A stretch of 44,117 bases of DNA from Rs1 sp034111875 (GCA_034111875.1 JAWUWK010000051.1:1-44117); one strand, 5' to 3'; shown: positions 1 to 9,032, numbered from the stretch's first letter. The notes: generated by a model not told the origin, from the letters alone. Program-made: numbers and translations.

Positions 1-1
1 T

Positions 2-781
2 AATGTTCGTATTGGCTATCGCCAGGGTCTTGGCCCTAGTGGCAATGTATCCGCCGCAAGCTTGGTGAAAGCTGTGCGCCCGCACCGCCTAATCGAAGCG
101 TTACAACAGCCTTTGCCCGCCAGCGGAGGGGCGCAAATGCAGGCAATAGAGTCACTACAGCGCGATGCACCCGCAGCCTTGTTGACGCTAGAACGCTGTG
201 TTTCGCTACCGGATTTTGCACAGTTAACTATCGCACATCCAAGCTATCAGCAGGCCCAAGCTTTTGCGCTGCCAACTGGCTTAGGGCAGCGAGAAAAAAT
301 TGAAATTGTGGTGGTGCCAACCAATGGCGCGCAACTTACCACAGAACTGACAGTGGGCCTGATTGATTACTTAACCGCTCATTCACTGCCAGGGGTTGCA
401 ATTGTGGTTAGCGCTTATCAAGCGGTGCTGGTCAGTTTTGCCATTAGCTTGCGTATTGATACGCAGAGCTATGATAGTGACTTAGTTTCCGCTGAGGTGA
501 TCAGTGCTTTACAGAGCGCTTTTTCGATACAGAACCGCAAATTGGGCCAAGCGCTGTACCGAGGTGAAGTGTATCAGCTGGTTGAGGCAATAGCGGGGGT
601 CGAAAATAGTAGTTGTGAGATAAAGCTAGCGCTACTCGGGCAGCCATTGATTGAGGTACCGCGGATTGTTAAAAGCGACAATGATCTTATTCGCGTCATA
701 TTCCCTAACAAGAGACAGTGTATTCACTTAGACGATCGCTTGCCTATTATTGATGTGACGGTAGAGGAGTATCAAGTGTGA
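2..781 (+). CDS. Putative baseplate assembly protein, C-terminal part (eCIS / phage-tail-like)
   Basis: The reading frame is open from the left edge, so this is the C-terminal 259 residues of a larger gene. The segment YRQGLGPSGNVSAASL, followed by residues reading PLPASGGAQ, APAALLTLERCVSLPDFAQL and EKIEIVVVP, is the pattern I know from the TIGR02243 family of putative baseplate assembly proteins, the large gpJ/Afp11-like wedge subunit of contractile injection systems. Such proteins build the baseplate around the spike. The stop (779-781) overlaps the GTG of the next ORF in the string GTGTGAGTG, which suggests translational coupling. The C-terminal 33 residues are duplicated in that next ORF. 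Family assignment rests on recalled motifs, not a search; the upstream domains are outside the window. Confidence 0.82.
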   Translation, partial: NVRIGYRQGLGPSGNVSAASLVKAVRPHRLIEALQQPLPASGGAQMQAIESLQRDAPAALLTLERCVSLPDFAQLTIAHPSYQQAQAFALPTGLGQREKIEIVVVPTNGAQLTTELTVGLIDYLTAHSLPGVAIVVSAYQAVLVSFAISLRIDTQSYDSDLVSAEVISALQSAFSIQNRKLGQALYRGEVYQLVEAIAGVENSSCEIKLALLGQPLIEVPRIVKSDNDLIRVIFPNKRQCIHLDDRLPIIDVTVEEYQV

Positions 782-998
782 GTGCTAAAACGAATCTGGC
801 TGAGCAGTTTTGTCAGCTGTTGAGGCAAACTCAATGGATGGCACAAAGCGACAATCATGCTATTCAAGTCATATTCCCTAATAAAAGGCAATGTATTCAA
901 TTAGACAATCGCTTGCCTAGTATTGATGTAACGATAGAGGAGTATCAAGTGTGAGTGCAAAAACAGATCTCGGTGAGCAGCTCTATCAGTTGTTACCC
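674..998 (+). repeat. Imperfect tandem duplication, period 173 bp
   Basis: Copy 1 begins at 674 and copy 2 at 847 (both start AGCGACAAT), and each runs for about 150 bp through the stop/start overlap GTGTGAGTG into the sequence TGAGCAG (801-807 and 974-980). The period of 173 bp is constant along the unit. Copies differ at synonymous and non-synonymous sites, so the duplication is not recent. Confidence 0.85.
778..954 (+). CDS. 58-codon chimeric ORF made of duplicated gene ends
   Basis: This ORF starts at a GTG overlapping the upstream stop and ends in a TGA overlapping the next GTG, so it sits exactly between two coupled genes. Its first ten residues (VSAKTNLAEQ) match the start of the following tail protein (MSAKTDLGEQ). 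Its last part (VIFPNKRQCI, then EEYQV) matches the end of the preceding baseplate protein. It therefore looks like the fused remains of a second copy of the gene pair: the start of gene B joined to the end of gene A. Both copies have diverged at many positions. Whether it is translated for a purpose, or only keeps coupling between its neighbours, cannot be told from the sequence. Confidence 0.55.
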   Translation: MSAKTNLAEQFCQLLRQTQWMAQSDNHAIQVIFPNKRQCIQLDNRLPSIDVTIEEYQV

Positions 999-2582
999 TC
1001 AGTGTATCGCGAGCGAGATAATACCCTGCGGAGTGCGGATAATAAAATAATTGATAAAGGCGATCTGGCCAAATATTTGGATGCCAATGGCGACTTGTTA
1101 AACCAAATTTACTACAGCATTAAACAGCAACTTAACGATAACTTTGCCGACTCGGCAGGTGAGGACAGCGAGGGAATTGAGCAGAGCTGTCAGCCTTGGT
1201 TGCTGCCATATTTTGCACGCTTGCTGGATGTGAACCTAGTGTCACCAGATATTGAAGGCCAGCGCGCAGAAATCAGTAATGCAATTGCCTGGCGACAAAG
1301 CAAAGGCACTATGTTGTGTTTGGAGGGGATCAGTGAGGCAATCGGCCAGTTTGAAATTGAAATTCAGGAGGGATGGAAGCGCGTGGCGACAACCGCTCGC
1401 ATTGGCGATCCATTGCTCCCCGCACTTTTGTTTGGCGCAAATCCAGCGTTAGATGAAGCTGTGGCACCTGCTGAAAAAGCGCGTCATCCAGGACTGCCTT
1501 ATGTGACCATAGATTTTCGCTACGCATCCAGAGCCGTGCAATGTGAGGCTAATTCTGCGGCAGGAAAACACAGTCGTATCGGCACTAGCGAGTTGCCATG
1601 GTGTCAGTTAAAAGATGCGGGTGTTCCCTGTTTTAACGACAGCTATCAGGATGTCAGTAAACGCACCGTGGACTTTCGAACATCCCGAACTGGCATGCTT
1701 CAAGGGCGTTATCACCCGGCAAAATTGTTGTGCTATACACCATTGCAAGTGGGCTTTTTTAGTCAAGATAGCCAGAGTATTCAATGGTCCACAATCAAAG
1801 ATCGGGATAAGTATCTCGATTCGCTTGTCTCTATAGAAAAAAGCAGCACGCAGTGGGGAGGGCGTGAATTACCTCTGTATCGATATCGTGGTTTGACAGA
1901 CCTGCCGCTAAAAATTATCGGTGCTATTCACTTTGAACAAGAGGCAGTCTATCAATTTGAAAACATCTGGCTAATGCATTCTGTTGAATTAACAGCAGGA
2001 GTGCTGTCTCTGCATCACTGTGCAGCTAGCAAACTTGTGCTCAGAGCAGCATTAGTCGATGTGGCGGTGCTGACGGCAAAGTCTTGCCTGATAAATAAAA
2101 TCGACGCGGCTGGGAGTTTGATAGAACTTGATTACTGTACGGTGCTAACGGCTTTACAGGCTAAAGTCGTGCGTATCAGTGACTGCATACTCACAGCACA
2201 GATGCATAGCAGCCACATTGATTTAAAAGCGCCAGAGCAAGGTTGTATTCGTTATTCTCGCTACGCAGAACAAACGTTTGATGTGGTAATTGGTGTTGAA
2301 AACAGTTTGTTGTTCAACGCCCGCAGCTGCACTACTTTGGCGCCGATATTTTTGAGCGAGACCTTTGGTGAGCCTGGCTGCGCCGTACTGGCTGAGCAAA
2401 GCACTGAACGGATTAAATATGGTGCCCAAGATGGTGGAGAAATGGGTGCTTTCCATGATGATCGATTAATTTTAAAACAAGATGCTGTGATCGATAAATT
2501 ACAAGGTTTTTTACCGGTGGGTATCAGTGCCGTGCTAGTCAGTGATAGCAGCATGCGTTGTGCTGCGCCGAAAAATAGATAA
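951..2582 (+). CDS. Phage tail protein, TIGR02242-like, with extended C-terminus
   Basis: This 543-residue protein follows the baseplate gene with a GTG start at 951 that overlaps the stop of the 58-codon ORF. Residues about 10-150 carry the layout of the TIGR02242 phage tail domain: LYQLLPSVYRERD near the start, PWLLPYFARLLDV at 82-94, then WRQSKGTMLCLEGISEAIG at 114-132. In known eCIS and R-type tail loci this gene sits directly after the TIGR02243 baseplate gene, as here (Afp12-like position). The C-terminal half, from about residue 300, has short repeated hydrophobic turns that suggest a beta-helix or fibre-like structure, which is inference. It probably forms part of the baseplate or its attached fibres. 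No signal peptide is visible. Confidence 0.75.
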   Translation: MSAKTDLGEQLYQLLPSVYRERDNTLRSADNKIIDKGDLAKYLDANGDLLNQIYYSIKQQLNDNFADSAGEDSEGIEQSCQPWLLPYFARLLDVNLVSPDIEGQRAEISNAIAWRQSKGTMLCLEGISEAIGQFEIEIQEGWKRVATTARIGDPLLPALLFGANPALDEAVAPAEKARHPGLPYVTIDFRYASRAVQCEANSAAGKHSRIGTSELPWCQLKDAGVPCFNDSYQDVSKRTVDFRTSRTGMLQGRYHPAKLLCYTPLQVGFFSQDSQSIQWSTIKDRDKYLDSLVSIEKSSTQWGGRELPLYRYRGLTDLPLKIIGAIHFEQEAVYQFENIWLMHSVELTAGVLSLHHCAASKLVLRAALVDVAVLTAKSCLINKIDAAGSLIELDYCTVLTALQAKVVRISDCILTAQMHSSHIDLKAPEQGCIRYSRYAEQTFDVVIGVENSLLFNARSCTTLAPIFLSETFGEPGCAVLAEQSTERIKYGAQDGGEMGAFHDDRLILKQDAVIDKLQGFLPVGISAVLVSDSSMRCAAPKNR

Positions 2583-2611
2583 TATTTTAATCTTTGTACT
2601 GGGGATGGAAG

Positions 2612-5600
2612 ATGAAGACTCAAATCTCAAGGAATAGTCAAAAAAAAGCAAAACGCTACTCTGCGCTTTATCAGCAACAGGGGCGAGCGGTACTCGATAG
2701 TGATATTAACGAGCTCTCGGATATCGTTAAAATGCGCTTAAACGACGCATTGGATGATGCTATTGGCAGTGGCGCCCCGGCAACAAATTCTTTAATAATT
2801 AACGCCGATAAAAGTATTCAGCCCGGCCGCTTGTATGTAGAGGGAGTACCTGCAGTGCTGCTGGGGGATACACCTATTATATTTACTGGGCAGCCAGATT
2901 TAGTGCAGCCCACGCCGCTACCTGCGAGCAACTTCCAGCTGTATGCGGATGTCTGGGAGCGCACGGTCACAAGTATTGAAGATAGAGACTTACTAGATCC
3001 AGGGTTGCACGGTGCCGATACCTGCACCCGTACCCAGACCATGCTGCAGGTGAAATGGGCGGATAATACACTGGGGGTGATGGATGAGGTGCAAAACCCC
3101 AGTATTGGCAATGCACCATTGCGCTTGAGTTTGCGACAAATATTTGTCAGTGAAGACCCTTGCGACCCCTGTGCTATCGAAGTGGAGATAGACGAACGCA
3201 TTGGCAATTATCTGTTTAGAGTCGAAGTACACGAAGTGTTTGAGGAGGATGGCTCTACATTTATGACCTTAAAGTGGTCGCGAGATAATGGCGCTGAACA
3301 ATTTGTGGTGGCCAGTGTCAGCAGTGACTTTAAAATGGGAGACTATAGTTACGAATTTTTTGATGCTCACAGTGAAAAGAATCTCGGCGCGCACTTTATG
3401 GGAAATAGGGTCAAGCGCGGCACGCTGACCAACAGTTATCTAGTACCTGCGGGTGTCGATGAGCAACTCAGTTATGTGCGCCAGTGGGATGGTTTTTGCA
3501 CGATCAATTTGACCACGTCTCAATTGGTGAGTGGTATAGATCGGGGTGTATTGTTATCTCATCAATACCACATGGATGCGCACGGCTACTACAATACTAT
3601 TAATGCAGGCGTAATTGGCGATGAGTTTAGCGTTAATCTAGAGTTATTACAGCTACAATTGCGTCTAGTGTCAGCCCAATTTGTGGCGGGTGATTACTGG
3701 TATAGCGCCGTGCGTGAAGCGGTTACTGCACCTGGTGATTATGTGTTGGGTGAGCCGGCGCAGGGTGAATTACCTCAAGGTGTAAAGCATCACTATTTAG
3801 TATTGGCAACCGCCGATGCCACTGGCGCACTCACTGCCCAAAGTGATGCGCAGCGCCGTCAATTTCACTTTCCAGCACTCAATAACATCATGGCTGATGA
3901 TATTGGTTTTATTGAACACTGTGATGCATTGTTTCACGGTGCACAGAATGTGCAGCAGGCAATGGATGCGCTCTGTGATATTAGCGCAGCAGACATCGCT
4001 TACTTGACACCTAATTGCAGCACTGACACGCTGCTCAGTTATTTAAGTTCACTGCCCGGCTGGCCCGATTTGGATAGGGATGATAAAATTTCAGTGAAAG
4101 ATATGTTGGATGCGCTACTGTGTCATTTATCCGCCCATACCTTACCCTACCAAATCCCCCAGTGTGTTAGCCCAACCGTGCCCAGTGTCAGTTCACTGCT
4201 GGCGATGCCCGCAGCGCAAGTACAACCACTGTCTCAGACGCTGGATACGCTGCTGTGTGAACTGCGTGCCGACCATATTCCGTTAAACAGAGATAGTTTG
4301 CTGTGCAGTGATTTGAAAGACGCAATAACAGTGCAAGAGGCCCTGCAAATATTGTGCTTGCGTGAGATGCAAGGCGGCTGTTCTATATCCATTGATGGGA
4401 TTAATCGTACTCTAGATGGCGAACTAGCCAAGTTTCAACAGTCGATCAACCTTGATCATTCTTGCGTATGGCTGTGCTTACACGCTTTGCAACATATTGT
4501 TGAGAAACCGATACCTATTACTGGCAAGCAGACACTTAAAATGATTGGCAGCGGTGCACAGGCCAGTGTGGTGACCTTTAAAGGTGAAGCTTGGAATATT
4601 ACGGCAAAAGAAGTGGTTTTTCGCGATATCACTTTTGTACTCGAAACAGGCGAGAGCCATATGCAAATCCATGCAGACAATATTGTGATCGAAAACTGTC
4701 AGTTTATTCGAGTCGCGAAATCCCCAGACTCACGCCCTTTAATCGAAGTGGCTGCCCGTGGCAATAGAGGTAATTTGCGGTGGCAAGGTAATTCTATTAC
4801 GGCGATGTACACGCGCATTCTCTCGGTGTTTGAACCTGGCGACTTTACCTTAGGTAAGATCGCTGAAAATAGCACTATTGTACAATTACTTGACAGCTTG
4901 CTGGGTGTGAGCCGTTTAAGTGTCGAAAGAGGGACATTTACAACCAAGGTACAAAAATTAGCAGAACAGATTGAGGGCTTGTCCAAAGAGTTGCGCGAAG
5001 AATGGTCCGAATTAATACCTAAAAGAAAAATATCCAGAATAACTAGAGAACTAAAAAACACAACTATATTAGAGATAACTCCAATTCAAAAAAACCGTCT
5101 GTTGAAGAAACCTCTCGAAGCGGATTTAAACATTGATTATGCCGCAGATAAGTTTTTAGAAGTAAAGACTCAAAGACGTGGCAGTCAGATCACTGCATTT
5201 TACAAAAGTCTTGCAACTGACAAGGTTAGCTTGGCACAGCGGGGCAAGTTAATCACTAACTTTATTATTAACGCCACGGAGTCGGGCTTTGCTAGCGGTT
5301 TAGGTATAGTCGATCCCCGTCTTGATCTGCAAATCAGTGAGAGCAGATTTGACAGCACGCTGGTCGTTAATAGTCAGCATGCCCTTGACGGTCGTACTTT
5401 AAACAATATCAAGATGGTAGAGGGGGATTTTGTGCGCGGTGAAAATCAATTTTTAGCCAGTAACAACAACATCCATCGCATTGAAACTTATATAGCCGCT
5501 GGAGACCCTGACGGGATAGATAAACCAGTCGTGGGCTATCAACGCTGTCTGTTAAAAGATAATGAGTTCACTGGGCAGAGCTCAACTGTGCTGGGTGATA

Positions 5601-5794
5601 CAGTCGAGATTAACAACAATTACTTTAGCGCTCTACAAGTTAGTGGATCTTATCTGCACGTTTTCGGCACGCGGGTGATGATTTGCCACAATATTACAGA
5701 ACAACCCGACGCGGCGGGCATTCAGTATTTAGCCAGTCGAGGAGACATTGTTAAAGATAACATGGGCAGAGTGTTTTCTAAGGTAATAGTCTAG
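2612..5794 (+). CDS. DUF6519-type eCIS structural protein with EF-hand loop and beta-helix region
   Basis: I place the start at ATG 2612, preceded by GGGGATGGAAG, giving 1060 residues; an upstream TTG at 2594 would add only six. The N-terminus (MKTQISRN, then YQQQGRAVLDSDINE and GRLYVEGVPA) has the pattern of DUF6519 proteins, which occur beside TIGR02242/TIGR02243 genes in injection-system loci. Residues 486-497 read DLDRDDKISVKD, a complete EF-hand/dockerin-type calcium loop with acids at positions 1, 3, 5 and 12. From about residue 620 on, the text has the alternating pattern of right-handed beta-helix proteins (for example VVFRDITFVL, then IVIENCQFIRV). It may be a surface spike or host-contact fibre; that role is inferred from architecture and position only. 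Confidence 0.72.
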   Translation: MKTQISRNSQKKAKRYSALYQQQGRAVLDSDINELSDIVKMRLNDALDDAIGSGAPATNSLIINADKSIQPGRLYVEGVPAVLLGDTPIIFTGQPDLVQPTPLPASNFQLYADVWERTVTSIEDRDLLDPGLHGADTCTRTQTMLQVKWADNTLGVMDEVQNPSIGNAPLRLSLRQIFVSEDPCDPCAIEVEIDERIGNYLFRVEVHEVFEEDGSTFMTLKWSRDNGAEQFVVASVSSDFKMGDYSYEFFDAHSEKNLGAHFMGNRVKRGTLTNSYLVPAGVDEQLSYVRQWDGFCTINLTTSQLVSGIDRGVLLSHQYHMDAHGYYNTINAGVIGDEFSVNLELLQLQLRLVSAQFVAGDYWYSAVREAVTAPGDYVLGEPAQGELPQGVKHHYLVLATADATGALTAQSDAQRRQFHFPALNNIMADDIGFIEHCDALFHGAQNVQQAMDALCDISAADIAYLTPNCSTDTLLSYLSSLPGWPDLDRDDKISVKDMLDALLCHLSAHTLPYQIPQCVSPTVPSVSSLLAMPAAQVQPLSQTLDTLLCELRADHIPLNRDSLLCSDLKDAITVQEALQILCLREMQGGCSISIDGINRTLDGELAKFQQSINLDHSCVWLCLHALQHIVEKPIPITGKQTLKMIGSGAQASVVTFKGEAWNITAKEVVFRDITFVLETGESHMQIHADNIVIENCQFIRVAKSPDSRPLIEVAARGNRGNLRWQGNSITAMYTRILSVFEPGDFTLGKIAENSTIVQLLDSLLGVSRLSVERGTFTTKVQKLAEQIEGLSKELREEWSELIPKRKISRITRELKNTTILEITPIQKNRLLKKPLEADLNIDYAADKFLEVKTQRRGSQITAFYKSLATDKVSLAQRGKLITNFIINATESGFASGLGIVDPRLDLQISESRFDSTLVVNSQHALDGRTLNNIKMVEGDFVRGENQFLASNNNIHRIETYIAAGDPDGIDKPVVGYQRCLLKDNEFTGQSSTVLGDTVEINNNYFSALQVSGSYLHVFGTRVMICHNITEQPDAAGIQYLASRGDIVKDNMGRVFSKVIV

Positions 5795-5836
5795 ATTAAG
5801 CCAGTATTACAAAAAAGGAAGAGAGAGGTAATTATT

Positions 5837-7228
5837 ATGTACGCATTTGCAAAGGATCTTTCCAAAAAGCAAGTTTCAAAAGCGCCGATGGCAGTTAGAG
5901 ATAGTTGCAGCTTAGGTAAGAATGATCGGTTATTGCGCAATATATTGAATGTTGGTCACTCTGCTGGTTTACGGGTGCAGCCCAAGCTTAAAATTGGCGC
6001 GGTGAATGATAAATACGAGAAAGAGGCTGATAGAGTCGCAGATCAGGTGATGAGGATGCCCAAACCTGCCGATAGCGCTTTGAAAACGAACACAGTGTTA
6101 CCTATAGGTAGCTCTTTTAAACCTATAGCCACAGGTCTTTATGACACACCACAAGATAGAGTGCAAAGCAAATCCGTGCAGGCTAACACACCTCAGGTCA
6201 GCTCATCTATTGATGCTGATATCCAATCAATGCAAGTGGGTGGGGAAGCGTTGCCGGTATCAGAACGTCAATTTTTTGAAGCCAGGTTTGGTGAAGATTT
6301 TTCAGACGTGCGCATTCACACCAATCATCACGCTGCTAACACTGCAAAATCAATTCAGGCACGGGCGTTTACCTGCGGTAATCATCTAGTGTTTGGCGAC
6401 GGGGAATATCGACCTGGTTCGGATAGTGGCAGGCATCTACTGGCACATGAATTAACCCACGTGTTACAGCAAAAAAATAAACGGCTAAAGCGTCAGCTTA
6501 TCGTACAAAGGCAAGTCGGTGGGGGTGTCAGTAGGCCGAACTCAGTAGGCTCCCTTACTCAGGGAGGAATCGATGTTCGTCGAGTTTCTAGTTATGACAT
6601 TAACGCCTTGCTCAATGCTATGCAGTCAACAGCTGAGCGCCGAAGGGGTCATGGAGGATTTAGTAATGAGAAAGCATCAATTTATGGCTCTGGTGTTGCT
6701 AGTAGGGTTAGAAGATTTTGCAGTAACCGAGCCAGTGTAATCCAAGGTGCTTGGGATTCTGGTTGGGTAGATGACAATGGCAGTTCTCGTACTTTTAATG
6801 CTTGGAACTATACAATGCGTGTCACCATTAACGCAATACACTACTCCAATCCATTGGCAACTGGAGGTTCAGGTACCCATGGATCATCGAGCAGCTTAAA
6901 TAGTGCCAATGCGTCGAATGATAATGAGTCGCAAACAAATTCTACCGGTCTTTCAGCAGGATCTGAGGTTGGTGCTGGTTCAGCAGAAATAACAACAGGT
7001 CAAAACAACGTTAGAAGTTCAGGCTCTAGTGCTACCGGTGCAGGAGGGGAGACATTTTCACGCCAGTTAGCGGGCTTTAACCGCTATACGGCTAATTTAA
7101 ATGCGTTTTATACTATCCAATTTAGACCTGGAACAACATTTGGAATGGAAAATATAAACACCCGGGCTCAGACTTTCTCAAGTAGCAGTCGGTTTGGTAA
7201 CTGCCTCTTTGACTACACCGCACTGTAA
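5837..7228 (+). CDS. DUF4157 (eCIS core) protein with unrecognised C-terminal domain
   Basis: The 463-residue product starts at an ATG preceded by GGAAGAGAGAGG. Residues 46-74 (LRVQPKLKIG, then KYEKEADRVADQVMRMP) and 139-212 are the standard DUF4157 arrangement, ending in HELTHVLQQ with the zinc-peptidase-like HExxH at 204-208. DUF4157 proteins are markers of eCIS loci, and several carry a toxin or enzyme at the C-terminus that is loaded into or delivered by the particle. Residues about 230-463 match nothing I recognise: a basic segment with AERRRGHGG, then a Ser/Gly/Asn-rich linker near 340-405, then FNRYTANLNAFYTIQF. FNAWNYTMRVTINAIH and FNRYTANLNAFYTIQF look like two related strands flanking the linker. 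Cargo function is inferred. Confidence 0.8.
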   Translation: MYAFAKDLSKKQVSKAPMAVRDSCSLGKNDRLLRNILNVGHSAGLRVQPKLKIGAVNDKYEKEADRVADQVMRMPKPADSALKTNTVLPIGSSFKPIATGLYDTPQDRVQSKSVQANTPQVSSSIDADIQSMQVGGEALPVSERQFFEARFGEDFSDVRIHTNHHAANTAKSIQARAFTCGNHLVFGDGEYRPGSDSGRHLLAHELTHVLQQKNKRLKRQLIVQRQVGGGVSRPNSVGSLTQGGIDVRRVSSYDINALLNAMQSTAERRRGHGGFSNEKASIYGSGVASRVRRFCSNRASVIQGAWDSGWVDDNGSSRTFNAWNYTMRVTINAIHYSNPLATGGSGTHGSSSSLNSANASNDNESQTNSTGLSAGSEVGAGSAEITTGQNNVRSSGSSATGAGGETFSRQLAGFNRYTANLNAFYTIQFRPGTTFGMENINTRAQTFSSSSRFGNCLFDYTAL

Positions 7229-7240
7229 TCTATTCTTTAA

Positions 7241-7453
7241 GAAATAGAAAATAATCGGGCAGCCATTGAACATAGCCCCCCCCTGTGGATTAGTGTAAAT
7301 TTAGAATACGATCAACTTATTTTAGAGCATTATACGTCAGGTATTGCTAACTCTGGCTGGGTACATGTCAGTTTAAAAGGTGAGCAAGAAACCAATCGAA
7401 AAGTGACATTAACGTACAGCAATAAAAAAATGCATAAGGGATTAATCGGTTAA
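7241..7453 (+). pseudogene. C-terminal remnant of an M15-family (M15_3-like) peptidase
   Basis: An open frame follows a TAA at 7238 with no usable start codon. Its translation contains LWISVNLEYDQLILE followed by NSGWVHVSLKG, the pattern I associate with the C-terminal end of M15_3 D-Ala-D-Ala carboxypeptidase/endolysin-like proteins of phages (FDQLI...GWVHVS, where the His is a zinc ligand). Only about 70 residues remain, so the N-terminal catalytic half is gone. It lies just after the eCIS genes and is probably a decayed wall-hydrolase gene of the same mobile locus. The family call is from memory of the motif. Confidence 0.5.
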
Positions 7454-7742
7454 TTGCAATCTGCAAACACACGAGGAAAGTATGTTTACGGTTAAGTCTA
7501 AAACAAGGCCGAGAATCTTTTCTGGAAAATTCTGAACTTATGAGTAATCATTACAAACTAGTTTGATGCAGGTACTATTCGACTGCCATAGGTGGGGTTT
7601 GAGGAGACAAAAGTTACTCCATAGATTAGCTTAAGGTTGAAACATCTCACTTTATTCGATCTAGGCGCCGCATACGTTTATAGGGTCGCGACAGATCTAT
7701 GCTCTAGGCGGCATTTAAAGAATGCAGAAAAGCGCAGCTTGC
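7454..7742. other. Intergenic gap, no gene seen
   Basis: Between the peptidase remnant and the convergent end of rhlE I see no open frame of substance and no strong hairpin with a T-run. This is the right-hand boundary of the accessory region; no integrase, tRNA or direct repeat is visible here. Confidence 0.4.
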
Positions 7743-9032
7743 TCATTTCTTTTTAGATTTACTTAATAGAGAAGGGCGCAGTGCAGGTTTACTCGGAGCT
7801 TCTATCTCAGGTGCGATATATTTAGCCTTGGCTGTGTTTCGCTTAGGTTTATTGTTGGCACGCTTTATACTGTCTATCTTTTCGCTGATGACTTTTCCCT
7901 TATTTAATAGTGGAATGCTGTGAAATTGAATTTTTTTATTGAGTAACTGCTCGATTGCCTGCAGGTATATCTTTTCATCGGGAGCAACAAATGAAATCGC
8001 CTGTCCTGATTTTCCGGCCCTTGCAGTGCGGCCTATACGATGCACGTAAGCTTCCGCTTGATTGGGTAAGTCGAAGTTGACAACTCTTGGTAGCGCTTCA
8101 ATATCTAAACCTCGTGCAGCAACATCAGTAGCGACTAGAACATCAATGGTCTTCCCGCTGAATCCGCTCAGGGCTGCAATCCGTTCTGTTTGGAGTTTAT
8201 CACCGTGAATTGCCGTTGCCTTTATGCCGGCGGCGACTAAGCCATCAGCGACTCTATCAGCGCGTCGTTTGGTGCGTGTGAAAACTAATGTTTGGCGCCA
8301 CTTCCCCGTGCTAATCATGTGCTCTAAAAGCTCTTCTTTATCACCATTGTTAACTTTATAGGCCAGTTGTTGGATTAATTTGGCGGCACTGTTTTTGACA
8401 GTGACACTTATTTTGATTGGAGAATTAAGTACTTTTTCGGCCCAGCTTTCAATGTTTTGATTAAAAGTTGCGGAGAAGAGTAATGTTTGGTGTTGTTGCG
8501 CGGTATAACTGAGTATGCGGTTGATATCATGTATGAATCCAAGATCTAGCATACGATCAGCTTCATCAAAAACTAACATTTCAAGTTGTTTTAACGATAA
8601 CTTCTTTTGAATCAGCATTTCTAGCAATCGACCGGGCGTGGCGACTAAAATATCAGCTCCGCGTTTCATTTTTCTAAGTTGATTATCGAATCGCACACCA
8701 CCATAAATTGATACCACGCGCATGTTAAGTTGCTCGCCATAACTTAAGGTTTTATCGGCTACTTGGATAGCCAGCTCACGTGTCGGTGTGAGTATCAGCG
8801 CTCGAATAGGGTGATAGTTATCTTCAACTTCTGCGTGACGTAGCATCTCAATGATAGGGAGTGCAAAACCTGCGGTTTTTCCGGTGCCTGTTTGTGCTTG
8901 CGCAAGAATATCTTTGCCAGCGAGAATCGCTGGGATAGCCGTTTGCTGAATTTCAGTCGCATTTTTATAGCCTAAACTTTGTAAGGTGAATTGAAGTTCT
9001 GGGCAAAGCGGTAGTTGGCTAAAATCTGCCAT
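7743..9032 (-). CDS. rhlE: DEAD-box ATP-dependent RNA helicase, RhlE type
   Basis: The 429-residue protein has all SF2 DEAD-box motifs in order: Q-motif region around ATEIQQTAIP (25-34), Walker A AQTGTGKT (46-53), PTRELA (83-88), DEAD (156-159), SAT (187-189), then ARGLD and HRIGRTARAG in the second RecA lobe. A basic tail (KRANNKPKRNTAKAK) follows, typical of RhlE-type enzymes that remodel RNA in ribosome assembly and RNA decay at low temperature. It is transcribed alone, leftwards, away from a 600 bp gap. The RhlE subgroup assignment over other DEAD-box paralogues is by overall resemblance of the N-terminus and short basic tail. Confidence 0.88.
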   Translation of the reverse strand: MADFSQLPLCPELQFTLQSLGYKNATEIQQTAIPAILAGKDILAQAQTGTGKTAGFALPIIEMLRHAEVEDNYHPIRALILTPTRELAIQVADKTLSYGEQLNMRVVSIYGGVRFDNQLRKMKRGADILVATPGRLLEMLIQKKLSLKQLEMLVFDEADRMLDLGFIHDINRILSYTAQQHQTLLFSATFNQNIESWAEKVLNSPIKISVTVKNSAAKLIQQLAYKVNNGDKEELLEHMISTGKWRQTLVFTRTKRRADRVADGLVAAGIKATAIHGDKLQTERIAALSGFSGKTIDVLVATDVAARGLDIEALPRVVNFDLPNQAEAYVHRIGRTARAGKSGQAISFVAPDEKIYLQAIEQLLNKKIQFHSIPLLNKGKVISEKIDSIKRANNKPKRNTAKAKYIAPEIEAPSKPALRPSLLSKSKKK

